Assembly (NCBI GenBank): GCA_011389685.1
Contig: JAABTV010000030.1
Location: forward strand, 1 to 42,635
DNA: 42,635 nucleotides
DNA from: Paracoccaceae bacterium
Lineage (GTDB): Bacteria; Pseudomonadota; Alphaproteobacteria; Rhodobacterales; Rhodobacteraceae
Reading direction: 5' to 3'
Shown: positions 7,932 through 16,457 of the stretch, in pieces
How the letters are laid out: the number at the start of each line of letters is the position of its first letter
Position numbering within the stretch: position 1 is the first letter of the stretch
Notes under the pieces: generated by a model
The model's database searches: none
Seen by the model: only the letters and a program-made list of their open reading frames with translations
Told to the model about the DNA's origin: nothing
Translations under genes and position numbers: made by a program

Positions 7932-9002
7932 TCAAAGCGTGGTGGTGCCGCGGCGGGCGAGGCGACGCGCGACGACGCCCATGCCCAGAATGGTGACGAC
8001 GAGGCGCAGGATGTGGTGCAGGGTCACGGTTGCGGGGCTGGCCTCGAGCCAGAGCGCGATCAGCGCCATCTCGTTGATCCCGCCGGGGGCATAGGCGATC
8101 AGCAGCATCTCGAAATCCTGCCCGGTGGCGCGCTGGACAAGGGCGGCAAGACCGGCCCCGAGCATCAGCATCGCGGAGACCGACGCGGCGGAGAGCCAGA
8201 GCCCGCGCAGCAGCAGCCGCCGGTTGAAGCCGGTGAAGCGCAGACCCAGCCCGGCCCCGACCACGACCATGGCCACATCGACGAGCCAGCCGGGCGGCGC
8301 CAGCGGGTGGCCCAGCAGCGAGAGCACCGCCGAGGCGAGCAGCGCGCCGGTCAGCTGCCATGCGGGCAGGTGCAGGGCGCGACCGATCAGCGCGCCGATG
8401 ATGGCGACGGCGAGAACGAGGGGAAGCCCGCCCAGCGCGGCGCGTTCAGGGCCGAAATCGAGTCCTGACGCGCTTCCCATCGCGGTGCCGTGCCAGACCG
8501 AGAGCGCCAACGGGACGAGCCCGATCACAAGGATGATGCGCAGGAATTGCTGGGTGACCAGCACCGGAATCTCGGCGCCCGCCGCCTCCCCCATGGTGAT
8601 CGATTCAACAAGCCCGCCCGGTGCGCCCGCGAACCAGGCGGTCGGCGCATCGAACCTGCCAAGGCGGCGAAAGATCATGTAGTTGGCAGCCTGTGCGAGC
8701 AGGACGAAGACCACGACGCCGGCCATCGAAAGCGCCATATGCGGCACCGAGCGGATCAGGTCGGGCGTGACCTGCGCCCCGATCAGCATGCCGATCAGCG
8801 CGATGAAGAGAATCCGCAGACCCTGTGGGAAGGCATAGCCCTCGGGCAGGCGGCGGGGTGCGAGGATCGCGATGAGTGCGACGGCTGCGATACTGCCCAG
8901 GAGCCAGGGCAGGGGTAATCCTAAGAGCGCGGCCAGTGCGCCGCCGAATGCGCCGACAAGGCACATGGCGGCCGTCGTGACCACGAGCGAGACAGGCGGC
9001 AT
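7932..9002 (-). CDS. AbrB-family integral membrane protein
   Basis: A 356-residue, strongly hydrophobic protein with about nine to ten transmembrane segments in two repeated halves. Each half carries the family signature: LGLPLPWLLGSI near residue 30 and LHLPAWQLTGALL in the second half. The loops AGAPGGLVESITM and AYAPGGINEMALIAL are also repeated between halves. This is the AbrB/AbrB-duplication membrane family, once annotated as an ammonia monooxygenase and named for a suspected role in regulating aidB. Transport of an organic anion is a common guess but unproven. It lies upstream of the SDR gene on the same strand with a 63-bp gap carrying the palindromic operator, so the SDR gene likely has its own promoter. 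Confidence 0.88.
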   Translation of the reverse strand: MPPVSLVVTTAAMCLVGAFGGALAALLGLPLPWLLGSIAAVALIAILAPRRLPEGYAFPQGLRILFIALIGMLIGAQVTPDLIRSVPHMALSMAGVVVFVLLAQAANYMIFRRLGRFDAPTAWFAGAPGGLVESITMGEAAGAEIPVLVTQQFLRIILVIGLVPLALSVWHGTAMGSASGLDFGPERAALGGLPLVLAVAIIGALIGRALHLPAWQLTGALLASAVLSLLGHPLAPPGWLVDVAMVVVGAGLGLRFTGFNRRLLLRGLWLSAASVSAMLMLGAGLAALVQRATGQDFEMLLIAYAPGGINEMALIALWLEASPATVTLHHILRLVVTILGMGVVARRLARRGTTTL

Positions 9003-9066
9003 TTGCGTTTTCCCTGCGTTTCCCGGGGCCGGGGCCGAAGCGGGGCGCGGCGGCGGCGGTTGCTGG

Positions 9067-9143
9067 TGGTAGGCCCGGAGGGACTCGAACCCCCAACCAA
9101 AGCGTTATGAGCGCTCTGCTCTAACCAATTGAGCTACAGGCCC
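9067..9143 (-). tRNA. tRNA with CAU anticodon, probably Ile2 (or elongator Met)
   Basis: A complete 77-nt cloverleaf with encoded CCA. The acceptor stem starts GGGCCTG, the D-arm reads TAGCTCAATTGGTTAGAGC, the anticodon stem-loop is AGCGC-TCATAAC-GCTTT-like with anticodon CAT, and the T-arm contains GGTTCGAGTCC. C4-G69 and C5-G68 pairs in the acceptor stem fit the elements used by TilS to recognise tRNA-Ile2, whose C34 is converted to lysidine to read AUA. The G1-U72 wobble excludes neither identity, but the sequence lacks initiator-tRNA features such as three G-C pairs in the anticodon stem. Software often labels such genes tRNA-Met. Confidence 0.93.
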
Positions 9144-9215
9144 GCCCGAAAACGTTGCTAGCAGAACCATGGGGGAGGTCAAGCGGCGGGGGGGGGGGAG
9201 GCATGTTCGGTCGAA

Positions 9216-9271
9216 GCGAGGGGCGCTGCCCCTCGCGCTCCCCGAGGTATTTTGGGTCAGATGAAGGGGGC
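9216..9271. repeat. hairpin-plus-tail intergenic repeat (Rhodobacteraceae type)
   Basis: A 9-bp stem with a 3-nt loop (GCGAGGGGC / GCCCCTCGC) is followed by the tail CGCTCCCCGAGGTATTTTGG and GTCAGATGAAGGGGG. Intergenic sequences with this plan (GC-rich hairpin, then a conserved tail with GTATTT and AGATGAA) are, from memory, common in Rhodobacteraceae genomes. An 11-base G run lies just before it (9188-9198). Its copy number in this genome cannot be seen from the window. Confidence 0.55.
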
Positions 9272-9345
9272 AGGGCGGCGCTGGCCGTTGCGCGGGCGCG
9301 CGCGATGGGTTAGGCGCTGGCGCAGGTTTTTCGGGGAAAGATGCG

Positions 9346-10389
9346 ATGAGCGGCAAGAACGGGATCACCTATGCGCAGGCGGGTGTGGATATCGACGCGG
9401 GCAACGCGCTCGTGGAGCGGATCAAGCCGGCGGCCAGGCGCACCGACCGCCCCGGGGTGATGGCGGGGCTGGGGGGGTTTGGCGCGCTTTTCGATCTCAA
9501 GGCGGCGGGCTATGTCGATCCGGTTCTGGTGGCGGCGACCGACGGGGTGGGCACCAAGCTGCGGATCGCGATCGAAACCGGCGAGGTCGATGGCGTGGGC
9601 ATCGACCTGGTGGCGATGTGTGTCAACGACCTGGTATGCCAGGGGGCGGAGCCGCTGTTCTTCCTCGATTATTTCGCGACCGGCAAGTTGGAGACCGACA
9701 AGGCCGCACGGATCGTCGAGGGCATCGCCAAGGGCTGTGTGCAATCGGGCTGCGCGCTCATTGGCGGCGAGACGGCGGAGATGCCGGGGATGTATCCCGA
9801 GGGTGATTTCGACCTGGCGGGGTTTGCCGTGGGCGCGATGGAGCGAGGCGCAGCCTTGCCTGCGGGGGTGGGTGAGGGTGACGTGCTTTTGGGGCTGGCC
9901 TCGTCGGGGGTGCATTCCAATGGCTATTCACTGGTGCGCAAGCTGGTCGAGATGAGCGGGCTGGGCTGGGATGCGTCATGCCCCTGGGACGAGGGCAGCC
10001 TTGGGGCAGCGCTCCTGACGCCCACGCGACTTTATGTCAAACAGGCGCTGGCGGCGGTGCGTGCGGGGGGCGTGCATGGCCTGGCCCATATCACCGGCGG
10101 GGGGCTGAGCGAGAACCTGCCGCGGGTGCTGCCCGAGGGGCTGGGGGCCGAGGTCGATCTTGGCGCGTGGCGCCTGCCGCCGGTGTTCGACTGGCTGCGT
10201 GGCGTGGGCGGCATCGAAGAGGGCGAGATGCTCAAGACCTTCAATTGCGGTGTGGGCATGGTCCTTGTGGTTGACCCGGCGCGGGCGGGGGCCTTGCGCG
10301 GGCTTCTGGAAGGCGAAGGCGAGGCGGTTCATGACCTTGGGCGCGTGGTGGCGGGTGCGGGCGTGGGATATCGCGGGGCGCTTGGGTGA
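9346..10389 (+). CDS. purM: phosphoribosylformylglycinamidine cyclo-ligase
   Basis: A 347-residue AIR synthetase, the fifth step of purine biosynthesis: ATP-dependent ring closure of formylglycinamidine ribonucleotide. Family marks are [11 protein letters not shown], the ATP/substrate loop [14 protein letters not shown], the [22 protein letters not shown] block, and [11 protein letters not shown]. Length is usual (about 345). A GGGGAAAG ribosome binding site precedes the ATG; another ATG five bases upstream is out of frame. The stop overlaps the GTG start of purN by four bases, so the two are translationally coupled. It is preceded by the tRNA and the hairpin repeat. Confidence 0.97.
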   Translation: MSGKNGITYAQAGVDIDAGNALVERIKPAARRTDRPGVMAGLGGFGALFDLKAAGYVDPVLVAATDGVGTKLRIAIETGEVDGVGIDLVAMCVNDLVCQGAEPLFFLDYFATGKLETDKAARIVEGIAKGCVQSGCALIGGETAEMPGMYPEGDFDLAGFAVGAMERGAALPAGVGEGDVLLGLASSGVHSNGYSLVRKLVEMSGLGWDASCPWDEGSLGAALLTPTRLYVKQALAAVRAGGVHGLAHITGGGLSENLPRVLPEGLGAEVDLGAWRLPPVFDWLRGVGGIEEGEMLKTFNCGVGMVLVVDPARAGALRGLLEGEGEAVHDLGRVVAGAGVGYRGALG

Positions 10390-10988
10390 GCATCCCGGTC
10401 GCGATCCTGATTTCGGGGAGCGGGTCGAACATGGTTCGGCTGGTGGAGTCGATGACCGGCGATCATCCGGGGCGCGCCTGCCTGGTGCTGTCGAACGATC
10501 CGGCGGCGACGGGTCTGGAGAAGGCGCGCGCGCTGGGGGTGGACACGGTGGTGGTCGATCACCGCGACTTCAAGGGTGACCGGCAAAGATTTGAAAATGC
10601 TCTGATATCCGAGATTGACGAGGCGGGGGCGCGGGTCATTTGCCTGGCCGGGTTCATGCGGGTTCTGACCCCGCATTTCATCGCGCATTATGCCGGGCGG
10701 ATGCTCAACATCCACCCCTCGCTATTGCCGAAATATCGCGGGCTTCACACCCATGCGCGGGCGCTGGAGGCGGGCGATGCGGTGGCGGGGTGCAGCGTGC
10801 ACGAGGTAACGGCAGAGCTGGACAGCGGGCCCATCCTGGGGCAGGCGGTGGTGCCGGTCGAGCCCGACGACACGCCCGAGACGCTGGCCGCGCGGGTGCT
10901 GCAGCGCGAACATGAGCTTTACCCGCTGGCGTTGCGCCGCTTTCTGGAGGGGGTGCGCGACCGGGTCGATCTCGGCCCCGGCGCATGA
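10386..10988 (+). CDS. purN: phosphoribosylglycinamide formyltransferase
   Basis: A 200-residue GAR transformylase, which uses 10-formyl-tetrahydrofolate to formylate glycinamide ribonucleotide in step three of purine synthesis. The phosphate loop GSGSNM is at residues 11-16. The catalytic triad is intact: Asn108, His110 ([12 protein letters not shown]) and Asp146 (ELDSGPI). The start is a GTG inside the GTGA overlap with purM, which implies termination-reinitiation coupling. Confidence 0.97.
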   Translation: MSIPVAILISGSGSNMVRLVESMTGDHPGRACLVLSNDPAATGLEKARALGVDTVVVDHRDFKGDRQRFENALISEIDEAGARVICLAGFMRVLTPHFIAHYAGRMLNIHPSLLPKYRGLHTHARALEAGDAVAGCSVHEVTAELDSGPILGQAVVPVEPDDTPETLAARVLQREHELYPLALRRFLEGVRDRVDLGPGA

Positions 10989-11080
10989 GGGCCTTTGTGA
11001 CCGGCCCGCCTTTCCATCGCCTGCGCCATGACGTATGACCGGGGCCAGTGCAAGAAACCACGAGAGCGAAGCCGCAAAGC

Positions 11081-12238
11081 ATGAAGACCCTGACCACGAC
11101 CGAAGAGCTCGCCGCGTTTTGCGCGGCGGCGCGTGAACACCCCTACGTGACGCTTGATACCGAATTCCTGCGCGAGCGGACTTATTTCTCGAAACTCTGC
11201 CTCGTGCAGATGGCGATGCCGGGCGAGGGCGACGAGGGCGCGGTTCTGGTCGATCCGCTGGCAGAGGGGCTTTCGCTTGAACCGCTTTACGAGCTTTTCC
11301 GCGATACCGGCGTGGTCAAGGTGTTTCACGCCGCACGACAAGACCTTGAGATTTTCCAGGTCGAGGCCGGGGTGATCCCCGAGCCGTTCTTCGACACCCA
11401 GGTCGCGGCGATGGTCTGTGGCTTTGGCGAGCAGGTGGGGTATGAGACCCTCGTCAAGAGGATCGCGCGGGAAGATCTGGACAAGACCTCGCGCTTTACC
11501 GACTGGTCGCGCCGCCCGCTGAGCGAGGCGCAGAAGAAATACGCGCTGGCCGATGTGACGCATCTGCGGGTGATCTATGAGTATCTGGCCGCCGAGTTGG
11601 AAAAGACCGGGCGCGACAAGTGGGTCAAGGAGGAACTGGCGGTTCTGACTGATCCCGCGACCTATGAGATCAAGCCGAGCGAGGCGTGGAAACGGGTCAA
11701 GACGCGCACCCAGTCGGGCAAGTTCATGGCGATCGTGCGCGAATTGGCGCGGTTTCGCGAAGGGTATGCCAGGTCGCGCAACATCCCGCGCACACGGGTG
11801 TTCAAGGATGACGCGCTGGTCGAGATGGCCTCGACCAAGCCGCAGAGCCTGCAGGATCTGGGCCGCTCGCGGCTGTTGCTGCGCGAGGCGCGGCGCGGCG
11901 AGATTGCCGAAGGCATCATCGCCGCGGTCAAGACCGGGATGGAATGCCCGCCCGAGGACATGCCCCAGATCGACCGCAGCCGCGACAAGCTTCAGGTCAA
12001 TCCGGCGCTGGCCGACCTGTTGCGGGTGCTCCTGAAGGCCAAGACCGAACGCGAGGGGGTGGCGTCGAAACTGATCGCGCCGGCCGCCGATCTCGACCTG
12101 ATCGCGGCGGGCGAGCGGGATGTGCCCGCGCTCAAGGGCTGGCGGCGCGAAGTGTTCGGAGAGGATGCGCTGCGGCTTTGCGAGGGCAAGATCGCGCTGG
12201 CCGCGAAGGGGCGCAACGTGAAGGTGGTCGAGCTTTGA
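11081..12238 (+). CDS. rnd: ribonuclease D
   Basis: A 385-residue 3'-5' exoribonuclease involved in tRNA 3' maturation and RNA quality control. The DEDDy exonuclease motifs are visible: Exo I with Asp and Glu in TLDTEFLRERTY, Exo II in HAARQDLEIF, Exo III in YALADVTHLRVIYEYL (Tyr and Asp). An HRDC-type nucleic-acid-binding region follows (about residues 200-290: REGYARSRNIPRTRVFKDD, then the ARRGEIAEGI region). Length fits the family (E. coli 375). A GTG 33 bases upstream is in frame, but ATG at MKTLTTTEEL fits the domain start better. Its stop faces the stop of the lipoprotein gene 15 bp away. Confidence 0.95.
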   Translation: MKTLTTTEELAAFCAAAREHPYVTLDTEFLRERTYFSKLCLVQMAMPGEGDEGAVLVDPLAEGLSLEPLYELFRDTGVVKVFHAARQDLEIFQVEAGVIPEPFFDTQVAAMVCGFGEQVGYETLVKRIAREDLDKTSRFTDWSRRPLSEAQKKYALADVTHLRVIYEYLAAELEKTGRDKWVKEELAVLTDPATYEIKPSEAWKRVKTRTQSGKFMAIVRELARFREGYARSRNIPRTRVFKDDALVEMASTKPQSLQDLGRSRLLLREARRGEIAEGIIAAVKTGMECPPEDMPQIDRSRDKLQVNPALADLLRVLLKAKTEREGVASKLIAPAADLDLIAAGERDVPALKGWRREVFGEDALRLCEGKIALAAKGRNVKVVEL

Positions 12239-12253
12239 TACGGGCTGAGCGGC

Positions 12254-12763
12254 TCAGCGGAGCGAGCTGACCCGGGCGTTCCGCGCGCCCTTGACACGGA
12301 TCGTGCGGATGCCTTCAAGGTCGTTGCTGGTGACGAAACGCGCGGCGGTCAATTCGCGGCTGGTCTTGGGCCCGACCCGGCGCTGGCCTTGCGGGAATTG
12401 CGCCTTGAGCGTGTAGGTGAGCGTCGTGGCGTCGCTTTCGTCTTCTTCCTCGATCAGGCGCACCTCATGCGCGCCTTGACGGGCGGCGGTGGCGCGCACC
12501 CGGATGATGGCCCCGCCCGGGCTGCGCTCGATCGCAAGGTCGTCGATTACAGCGACCGGCACACCGGCATAGGGCGCCTCGGGGCGGCGGGCGAAGACGC
12601 CGCTGCGTTCGGGAATGAGCGGGTTGGTGTTCGCGTCGGCGGGCAGGCGTTCGGCGCGGCTGTTGCCGAACCAGTTGAACGGGTTGATCCGGCTGTCGCG
12701 CACCGCGCCGCAGGCCGAAAGCGTGAGCGTCGCCGTCAGGAGAAGTATGATGGATGTCCGCAT
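12254..12763 (-). CDS. predicted lipoprotein, Rhodobacteraceae-type
   Basis: A 169-residue protein with a lipoprotein signal: charged start MRTS, hydrophobic core, and lipobox LSAC with Cys18 as the lipidation site. The mature part begins with the segment DSRINPFNWFGNSRAE and continues with an RLPADANTNPLIPERSGVF block that I associate with small lipoproteins conserved in this family. There is no enzyme motif. The SPGGAIIRVRATAARQGA segment and the C-terminal basic strand suggest a compact beta domain. The ribosome binding site is AGGA. It is divergent from sufE and convergent with rnd. Function unknown; periplasmic face of a membrane is the likely location. Confidence 0.8.
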   Translation of the reverse strand: MRTSIILLLTATLTLSACGAVRDSRINPFNWFGNSRAERLPADANTNPLIPERSGVFARRPEAPYAGVPVAVIDDLAIERSPGGAIIRVRATAARQGAHEVRLIEEEDESDATTLTYTLKAQFPQGQRRVGPKTSRELTAARFVTSNDLEGIRTIRVKGARNARVSSLR

Positions 12764-12891
12764 GGGTCCTGCCTTTGCCGTTTGTTCCGGGTTAGCCTAT
12801 TCGCGCCGCATTGAAAAGACGCCATGCGATGATCTGGACCTCCGGGCCGGGCTTGCTTAGGTAAGGGGGGAGACGCCAAGCGGAGAGTATC

Positions 12892-13308
12892 ATGGCCACG
12901 CAAGCCTTTGAGGACATTGTCGAGGATTTCGAGTTTCTGGAGGATTGGGAATCGCGCTATGCTCATGTGATCGAGGAAGGCAAGGCGATGGAGCCCCTGC
13001 CCGATGCACTCAAGGTGCCGGCGACCAAGGTCGAGGGCTGTGCCAGCCAGGTCTGGCTGCATCCGCGGATCGAGGATGGCGTGTTCTCGTTCGAGGGCGA
13101 ATCCGATGCCATGATCGTGCGCGGGCTGATCGCGGTGTTGCGCAGGCTTTACAACGACTTGCCGGTCGACGAGGTGCTGCGCGTCGACGCCCGCGCCGAG
13201 ATGGCGCGGCTGGGGCTGGACGAGGCGCTGTCGGCGCAACGCTCGAACGGGTTGCGCGCGATGATCGAGCGTATCCGCAGCGTGGCGGCGCAGGCGGCGG
13301 CGGCCTGA
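12892..13308 (+). CDS. sufE: cysteine desulfuration protein SufE
   Basis: A 138-residue SufE sulfur acceptor. Cys50 lies in the signature KVEGCASQVWL and receives persulfide sulfur from the SufS cysteine desulfurase for Fe-S cluster assembly. The C-terminal helices (RSNGLRAMIERIRS) match the family. The other suf genes are not in the window, which is common for this family since sufE is often unlinked. The gene is followed by a long imperfect palindrome that separates it from a convergent Cys/Met-metabolism gene. Confidence 0.95.
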   Translation: MATQAFEDIVEDFEFLEDWESRYAHVIEEGKAMEPLPDALKVPATKVEGCASQVWLHPRIEDGVFSFEGESDAMIVRGLIAVLRRLYNDLPVDEVLRVDARAEMARLGLDEALSAQRSNGLRAMIERIRSVAAQAAAA

Positions 13309-13318
13309 GGCCGGGCGA

Positions 13319-13426
13319 TTAAGGCGTTTCGAGAAATACCTGACACAGGATGCATCGCCAATGTCCCGAGAGCGCAAAGCGCGGCAGGGTATTGGTGATT
13401 CAAGTTTTTCCCGAAACGCTTTAAAG
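13319..13426. repeat. long imperfect palindrome between convergent genes
   Basis: About 108 bp form one long stem-loop. The outer arm TTAAGGCGTTTCGAGAAA pairs with TTTCCCGAAACGCTTTAA, ATCGCCAAT pairs with ATTGGTGAT, CCC with GGG, and the tip is GCGC-AAA-GCGC. Pairing is interrupted by small bulges. It fills the gap between the sufE stop and the stop of the convergent PLP-enzyme gene, overlapping the latter's last codons. It may act as a bidirectional terminator or be a copy of a non-autonomous palindromic element. Confidence 0.75.
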
Positions 13427-14506
13427 CCGGTCGAGCGCGCGGGCGAGGTCGGCCATGAGCCGGTCGGTCGGTTCGGTGCCGAACGACAGGCGCAGGAAAC
13501 CCGCGGGCACCGTGTCACCCCAGCGGGCGCGGCGGTCGCCGGAACTGTGCAGCCCGCCGAAACTGGTCGTGGGGGCAAAGCCTGCGAGGTTGAGAAACCG
13601 GTCGGCGGTGGGCGCGTCGGCGAAGCTGGCCCCGACGAGAAAGCCCTGGTCGGCGGCTTGCGGGTGCGGCGCGGGGTAGATGACGCGAGAGACCTTGTCC
13701 GAACCCCTGAGAACCGGCAGCGCGGCGCGGGCGTTCTCGCACATCCGCGCGAGGCGCAGGTCGAGTGTTTCAAGCCCCCGCAGCAAAAGCCATGCCTCGA
13801 ACGGGCCGGGAATCGCACCGGCAAGTGAACGGGTGGCGTGGAGCCACTCCATCAGGCCCGCGTCGCGGCTGGCGACATGGCCCATGAGCAGGTCGGAATG
13901 CCCGCCCATCGCCTTGGTGTCCGACACGATCACCGCATCGGCCCCGAGATCGAGCGGCTGTTGCAGAAGCGGCGTGCAGACCGTGTTGTCGACCACCAGT
14001 CGAGCGCCGGCCGCCTGGCACCGCTCGGCCAGCGCCGCGATGTCGATCACGTCGAGACCGGGATTGGACGGGGTTTCGATGATGACCATGGCCAGCCCGT
14101 CGAGCGGGGCGCTGGCGATGTCGCGCGCGGCACAGGTTTGCAGGACGATGCCGAAGGGGGCGAGCACGGTTTCCGTGAGCGCACGGGCGGCGTAATAGCC
14201 ATCCGAGAGCAACAGCACCCGGTCGCCCGTCTTGAGCGCGGCCATCATCAGCGCCCCGTAAGCCCCCATGCCGGAAGGAAAAAGCAGGCAGGGTGCGTCT
14301 TCGAGCAGGGCCAGCCGCGCCTCGACCGCCGAGACGGTGGGCGTGGCCATGCGACCATAGCTGCGATCCGGCGTGGGCTGCTCCGAAAGCGCGAAGGCCG
14401 AGGTCATGACCAGCGGCTCGGGCACCGGATCGCCGGGTTCGAGCGCGCCGGAGCGCGCGTGCAGCATGGCGTGAAAGCGGGTGGTGGGGTCGGGTCTGTC
14501 AGTCAT
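13421..14506 (-). CDS. Cys/Met metabolism PLP-dependent enzyme (cystathionine gamma-lyase-like)
   Basis: A 361-residue fold-type I PLP enzyme. The N-terminal SYGRMATPTVSAVEARLALLE corresponds to the YSRxxNPT substrate loop. FPSGMGAYGALM is the cofactor-phosphate loop, ETPSNPGLDVIDI and VVDNTVCTPLLQQPL contain the cofactor Asp, and Lys198 in SDTKAMGGHSD is the Schiff-base lysine. The C-terminal RLSFGTEPTDRLMADL matches the carboxylate-binding end. Relatives split cystathionine or transfer sulfur; which reaction this one performs cannot be read from sequence. It is slightly short for the family (usual 380-400). There is no clear ribosome binding site, and the gene stands alone, convergent with sufE. 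Confidence 0.85.
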   Translation of the reverse strand: MTDRPDPTTRFHAMLHARSGALEPGDPVPEPLVMTSAFALSEQPTPDRSYGRMATPTVSAVEARLALLEDAPCLLFPSGMGAYGALMMAALKTGDRVLLLSDGYYAARALTETVLAPFGIVLQTCAARDIASAPLDGLAMVIIETPSNPGLDVIDIAALAERCQAAGARLVVDNTVCTPLLQQPLDLGADAVIVSDTKAMGGHSDLLMGHVASRDAGLMEWLHATRSLAGAIPGPFEAWLLLRGLETLDLRLARMCENARAALPVLRGSDKVSRVIYPAPHPQAADQGFLVGASFADAPTADRFLNLAGFAPTTSFGGLHSSGDRRARWGDTVPAGFLRLSFGTEPTDRLMADLARALDRL

Positions 14507-14605
14507 GCGCGCGACTATGCGAGGAATGCCGCGGCGTCACAAGGGCGATGCGTTGACCGGTCGGGGGGATGACGTCACGGTGATCCTGAAAAAGGGAGGA
14601 ACATC

Positions 14606-15025
14606 ATGGATCATGTCGGATTTACCGCAGAGCAGTTTCGCGGCTTTCGGGATGTGCCGCGCAAGGGGCCGATTCACATGCTCAACCTCGTGAAGCTGCG
14701 CGAGAGGGCGCAATACCCCGATGGGCGCGAGGCCACGGGGGCCGAGGCCTATGCCGCCTATGGCCGCGAGACGGCGCATATCCTCGAACGGCTGGGCGGG
14801 CGGATCGTGTGGCGCGGCAGGATGGAATTCATGCTGATCGGGCCGCAGGAGGGCGAGAACTGGGACTTGTGCTTTATCGCGGAGTATCCCGACGCCGAAG
14901 CCTTTGTCAGCATGATCAAGGATCCCGAATACCGCGCGGCGATGGAGCATCGCCAGGCGGCGGTGCAGGATTCGCGGCTGATACGGATGGAACCCCTGCC
15001 GGTGGGCGAAGATTTCGGCGGTTGA
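14606..15025 (+). CDS. DUF1330 family protein
   Basis: A 139-residue small protein of the DUF1330 ferredoxin-like alpha/beta-barrel family. It shows GPIHMLNLVKLRERA near the N terminus (typical MLNLLKFR-like strand), EAYAAYGRETAHILERLGGR in the middle and AEYPDAEAFVSMIKDPEYRAAMEHRQAA, a strongly conserved helix, towards the end. The fold is that of dimeric ligand-binding or monooxygenase-like domains, but no activity is established. A strong GGGAGGAA ribosome binding site precedes the ATG. Two tandem hairpins lie between its stop and the convergent P450 gene. Confidence 0.85.
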   Translation: MDHVGFTAEQFRGFRDVPRKGPIHMLNLVKLRERAQYPDGREATGAEAYAAYGRETAHILERLGGRIVWRGRMEFMLIGPQEGENWDLCFIAEYPDAEAFVSMIKDPEYRAAMEHRQAAVQDSRLIRMEPLPVGEDFGG

Positions 15026-15073
15026 CCCGTTGCCCGGTCTCAAACACACGAGGCCGGGGTCGATATCGCGCGG

Positions 15074-15117
15074 GCGGGGCCGCGCGGCCCCGCGTCACGA
15101 GGGCGTGCGCCCTCGTG
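15074..15117. terminator. two tandem palindromes between convergent genes
   Basis: The first is a perfect 20-nt palindrome made of GCGGGGCCGC followed by its complement (15074-15093). The second is a 9-bp stem with 4-nt loop, CACGAGGGC / GCCCTCGTG (15096-15117), followed by TTCC. They separate the DUF1330 gene from the convergent P450 gene, with the second ending 5 bp before the P450 stop. Transcript 3'-end formation from both sides is the likely role, though neither carries a strong T run. Confidence 0.5.
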
Positions 15118-15122
15118 TTCCG

Positions 15123-16334
15123 TCAGCTCACGCGGATCGGCAGGCTGGCGTAGCCGCGAAACCGCGCCAGCGGGACGAGGCGGCGGGGGCCCGCCTGTTC
15201 GAGCTTGGGGAAACGCGCGATGAACTTGCCAAGCGCGATGCGCCCCTCGATCCGCGCCAGCGTCGCGCCGAGGCAGACATGGATGCCGGTGATGAAGGCG
15301 ATATGGCGGTTGGGTTTGCGGGTGATATCGACCGTTTCGGGCGCGTCGAACGCGGCCGGGTCGCGGTTGGCCCCGGCGATGGAGGTGTGGACATAGGTGC
15401 CCTCGGGCAGCACCGTTCCGTCGGAAAGCTCGACATCCGCATCGGCGAGGCGATTGCCGATCTGCAGGGGCGATTCCACCCGCAGGAATTCCTCGACCGC
15501 GGTGTCGATCAGGGCGGGGTTGTCCTTGAGCATCTGGTGCTGTTCGGGTTCATCAAGCAGGATTCCGATGGAATTGCCGACGAAACTGGTGGTGGTCTCA
15601 TGGCCCGCGTTCAGGAGGAAGATGCAGTTCTGGATCAGCTCTTCCTGCGTGAGGCGGCGCCCGTCATGTTCGCCGAAAATGAGCGCCTCGAGCACCTCGC
15701 CCTGGGCGGCGCCTTCGGGGTTGGCGCGGCGGTGGTTGATCAGGTCGTCGAGGATCTCGGAGAATTCCGTCACGGCCTGGTTGCCGGCGGCCAACCGGTC
15801 CTCGGGCACCACGGGATCGAGCGCGCCGAGGATCGCCAGCGAATAATCGCGCAGCTTCGCATGATATTGCTCGGGGATGCCGAGCATGAAGGAAATGATC
15901 TCGGTCGGCAGGATCTTGGCGAAATCCTCGATCAGGTCCAGTTCGCCCAGATCCTCGACCCGGTCGAGCAGGCGGTCGACGATCTCGTCGATCAGGGGTT
16001 CGAACTCGGCCAGCTTGCGCGGGGTGAAGGCGCCGGAAATCAGCTTGCGCACCACGCTGTGATAGGGCGGATCATTGAAGATGAGCGAAGTCGTGTGATG
16101 GGTGAGCAGCGGGCACTGGCCGAACTTGCGGCCGAACTCACGGGTCTTGTCAGAGAGCATGTCGCGGGACTGGTAGACCCGCAGGCAATCGGCATGGCGG
16201 GTGAGAAAGACCGAGCCGTCGGCGTTGCGATGCACCGGCGAGGCCTCGCGCAGGGCGCGCAGGGTGGGATAGGGGTTCTCGATGAAGTCCGGCCCGATCT
16301 CCATCAGGTCGAAATCCTTGATCGTGCCATCCAT
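15123..16334 (-). CDS. cytochrome P450
   Basis: A 403-residue soluble bacterial P450. Landmarks in order: NPYPTLRALREASPVHR at the N terminus, the oxygen-binding I-helix AGHETT, ExxR motif EEFLR, and the haem loop FITGIHVCLGATLAR with axial Cys354. The C-terminal length and absence of a membrane anchor indicate a class I enzyme needing separate ferredoxin and reductase, which are not encoded nearby. Substrate unknown. The start MDGTIKDFD is set by a GGGAGG ribosome binding site; the open frame runs further upstream without similarity. It is downstream of luxI on the same strand, separated by a 253-bp region with strong hairpins, so quorum-dependent expression is possible but unproven. Confidence 0.92.
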   Translation of the reverse strand: MDGTIKDFDLMEIGPDFIENPYPTLRALREASPVHRNADGSVFLTRHADCLRVYQSRDMLSDKTREFGRKFGQCPLLTHHTTSLIFNDPPYHSVVRKLISGAFTPRKLAEFEPLIDEIVDRLLDRVEDLGELDLIEDFAKILPTEIISFMLGIPEQYHAKLRDYSLAILGALDPVVPEDRLAAGNQAVTEFSEILDDLINHRRANPEGAAQGEVLEALIFGEHDGRRLTQEELIQNCIFLLNAGHETTTSFVGNSIGILLDEPEQHQMLKDNPALIDTAVEEFLRVESPLQIGNRLADADVELSDGTVLPEGTYVHTSIAGANRDPAAFDAPETVDITRKPNRHIAFITGIHVCLGATLARIEGRIALGKFIARFPKLEQAGPRRLVPLARFRGYASLPIRVS

Positions 16335-16457
16335 GACCGTGCCTCCCTCATGTGCCTTTCGGGAGGCATGGTAAGCGCACTTATGATCCGGGGCAACCCG
16401 GATGGGTCGCGGTCGGGCCGCCAAGGTCGGCTCGGGATGCAACCCTCAGGAAAAACT

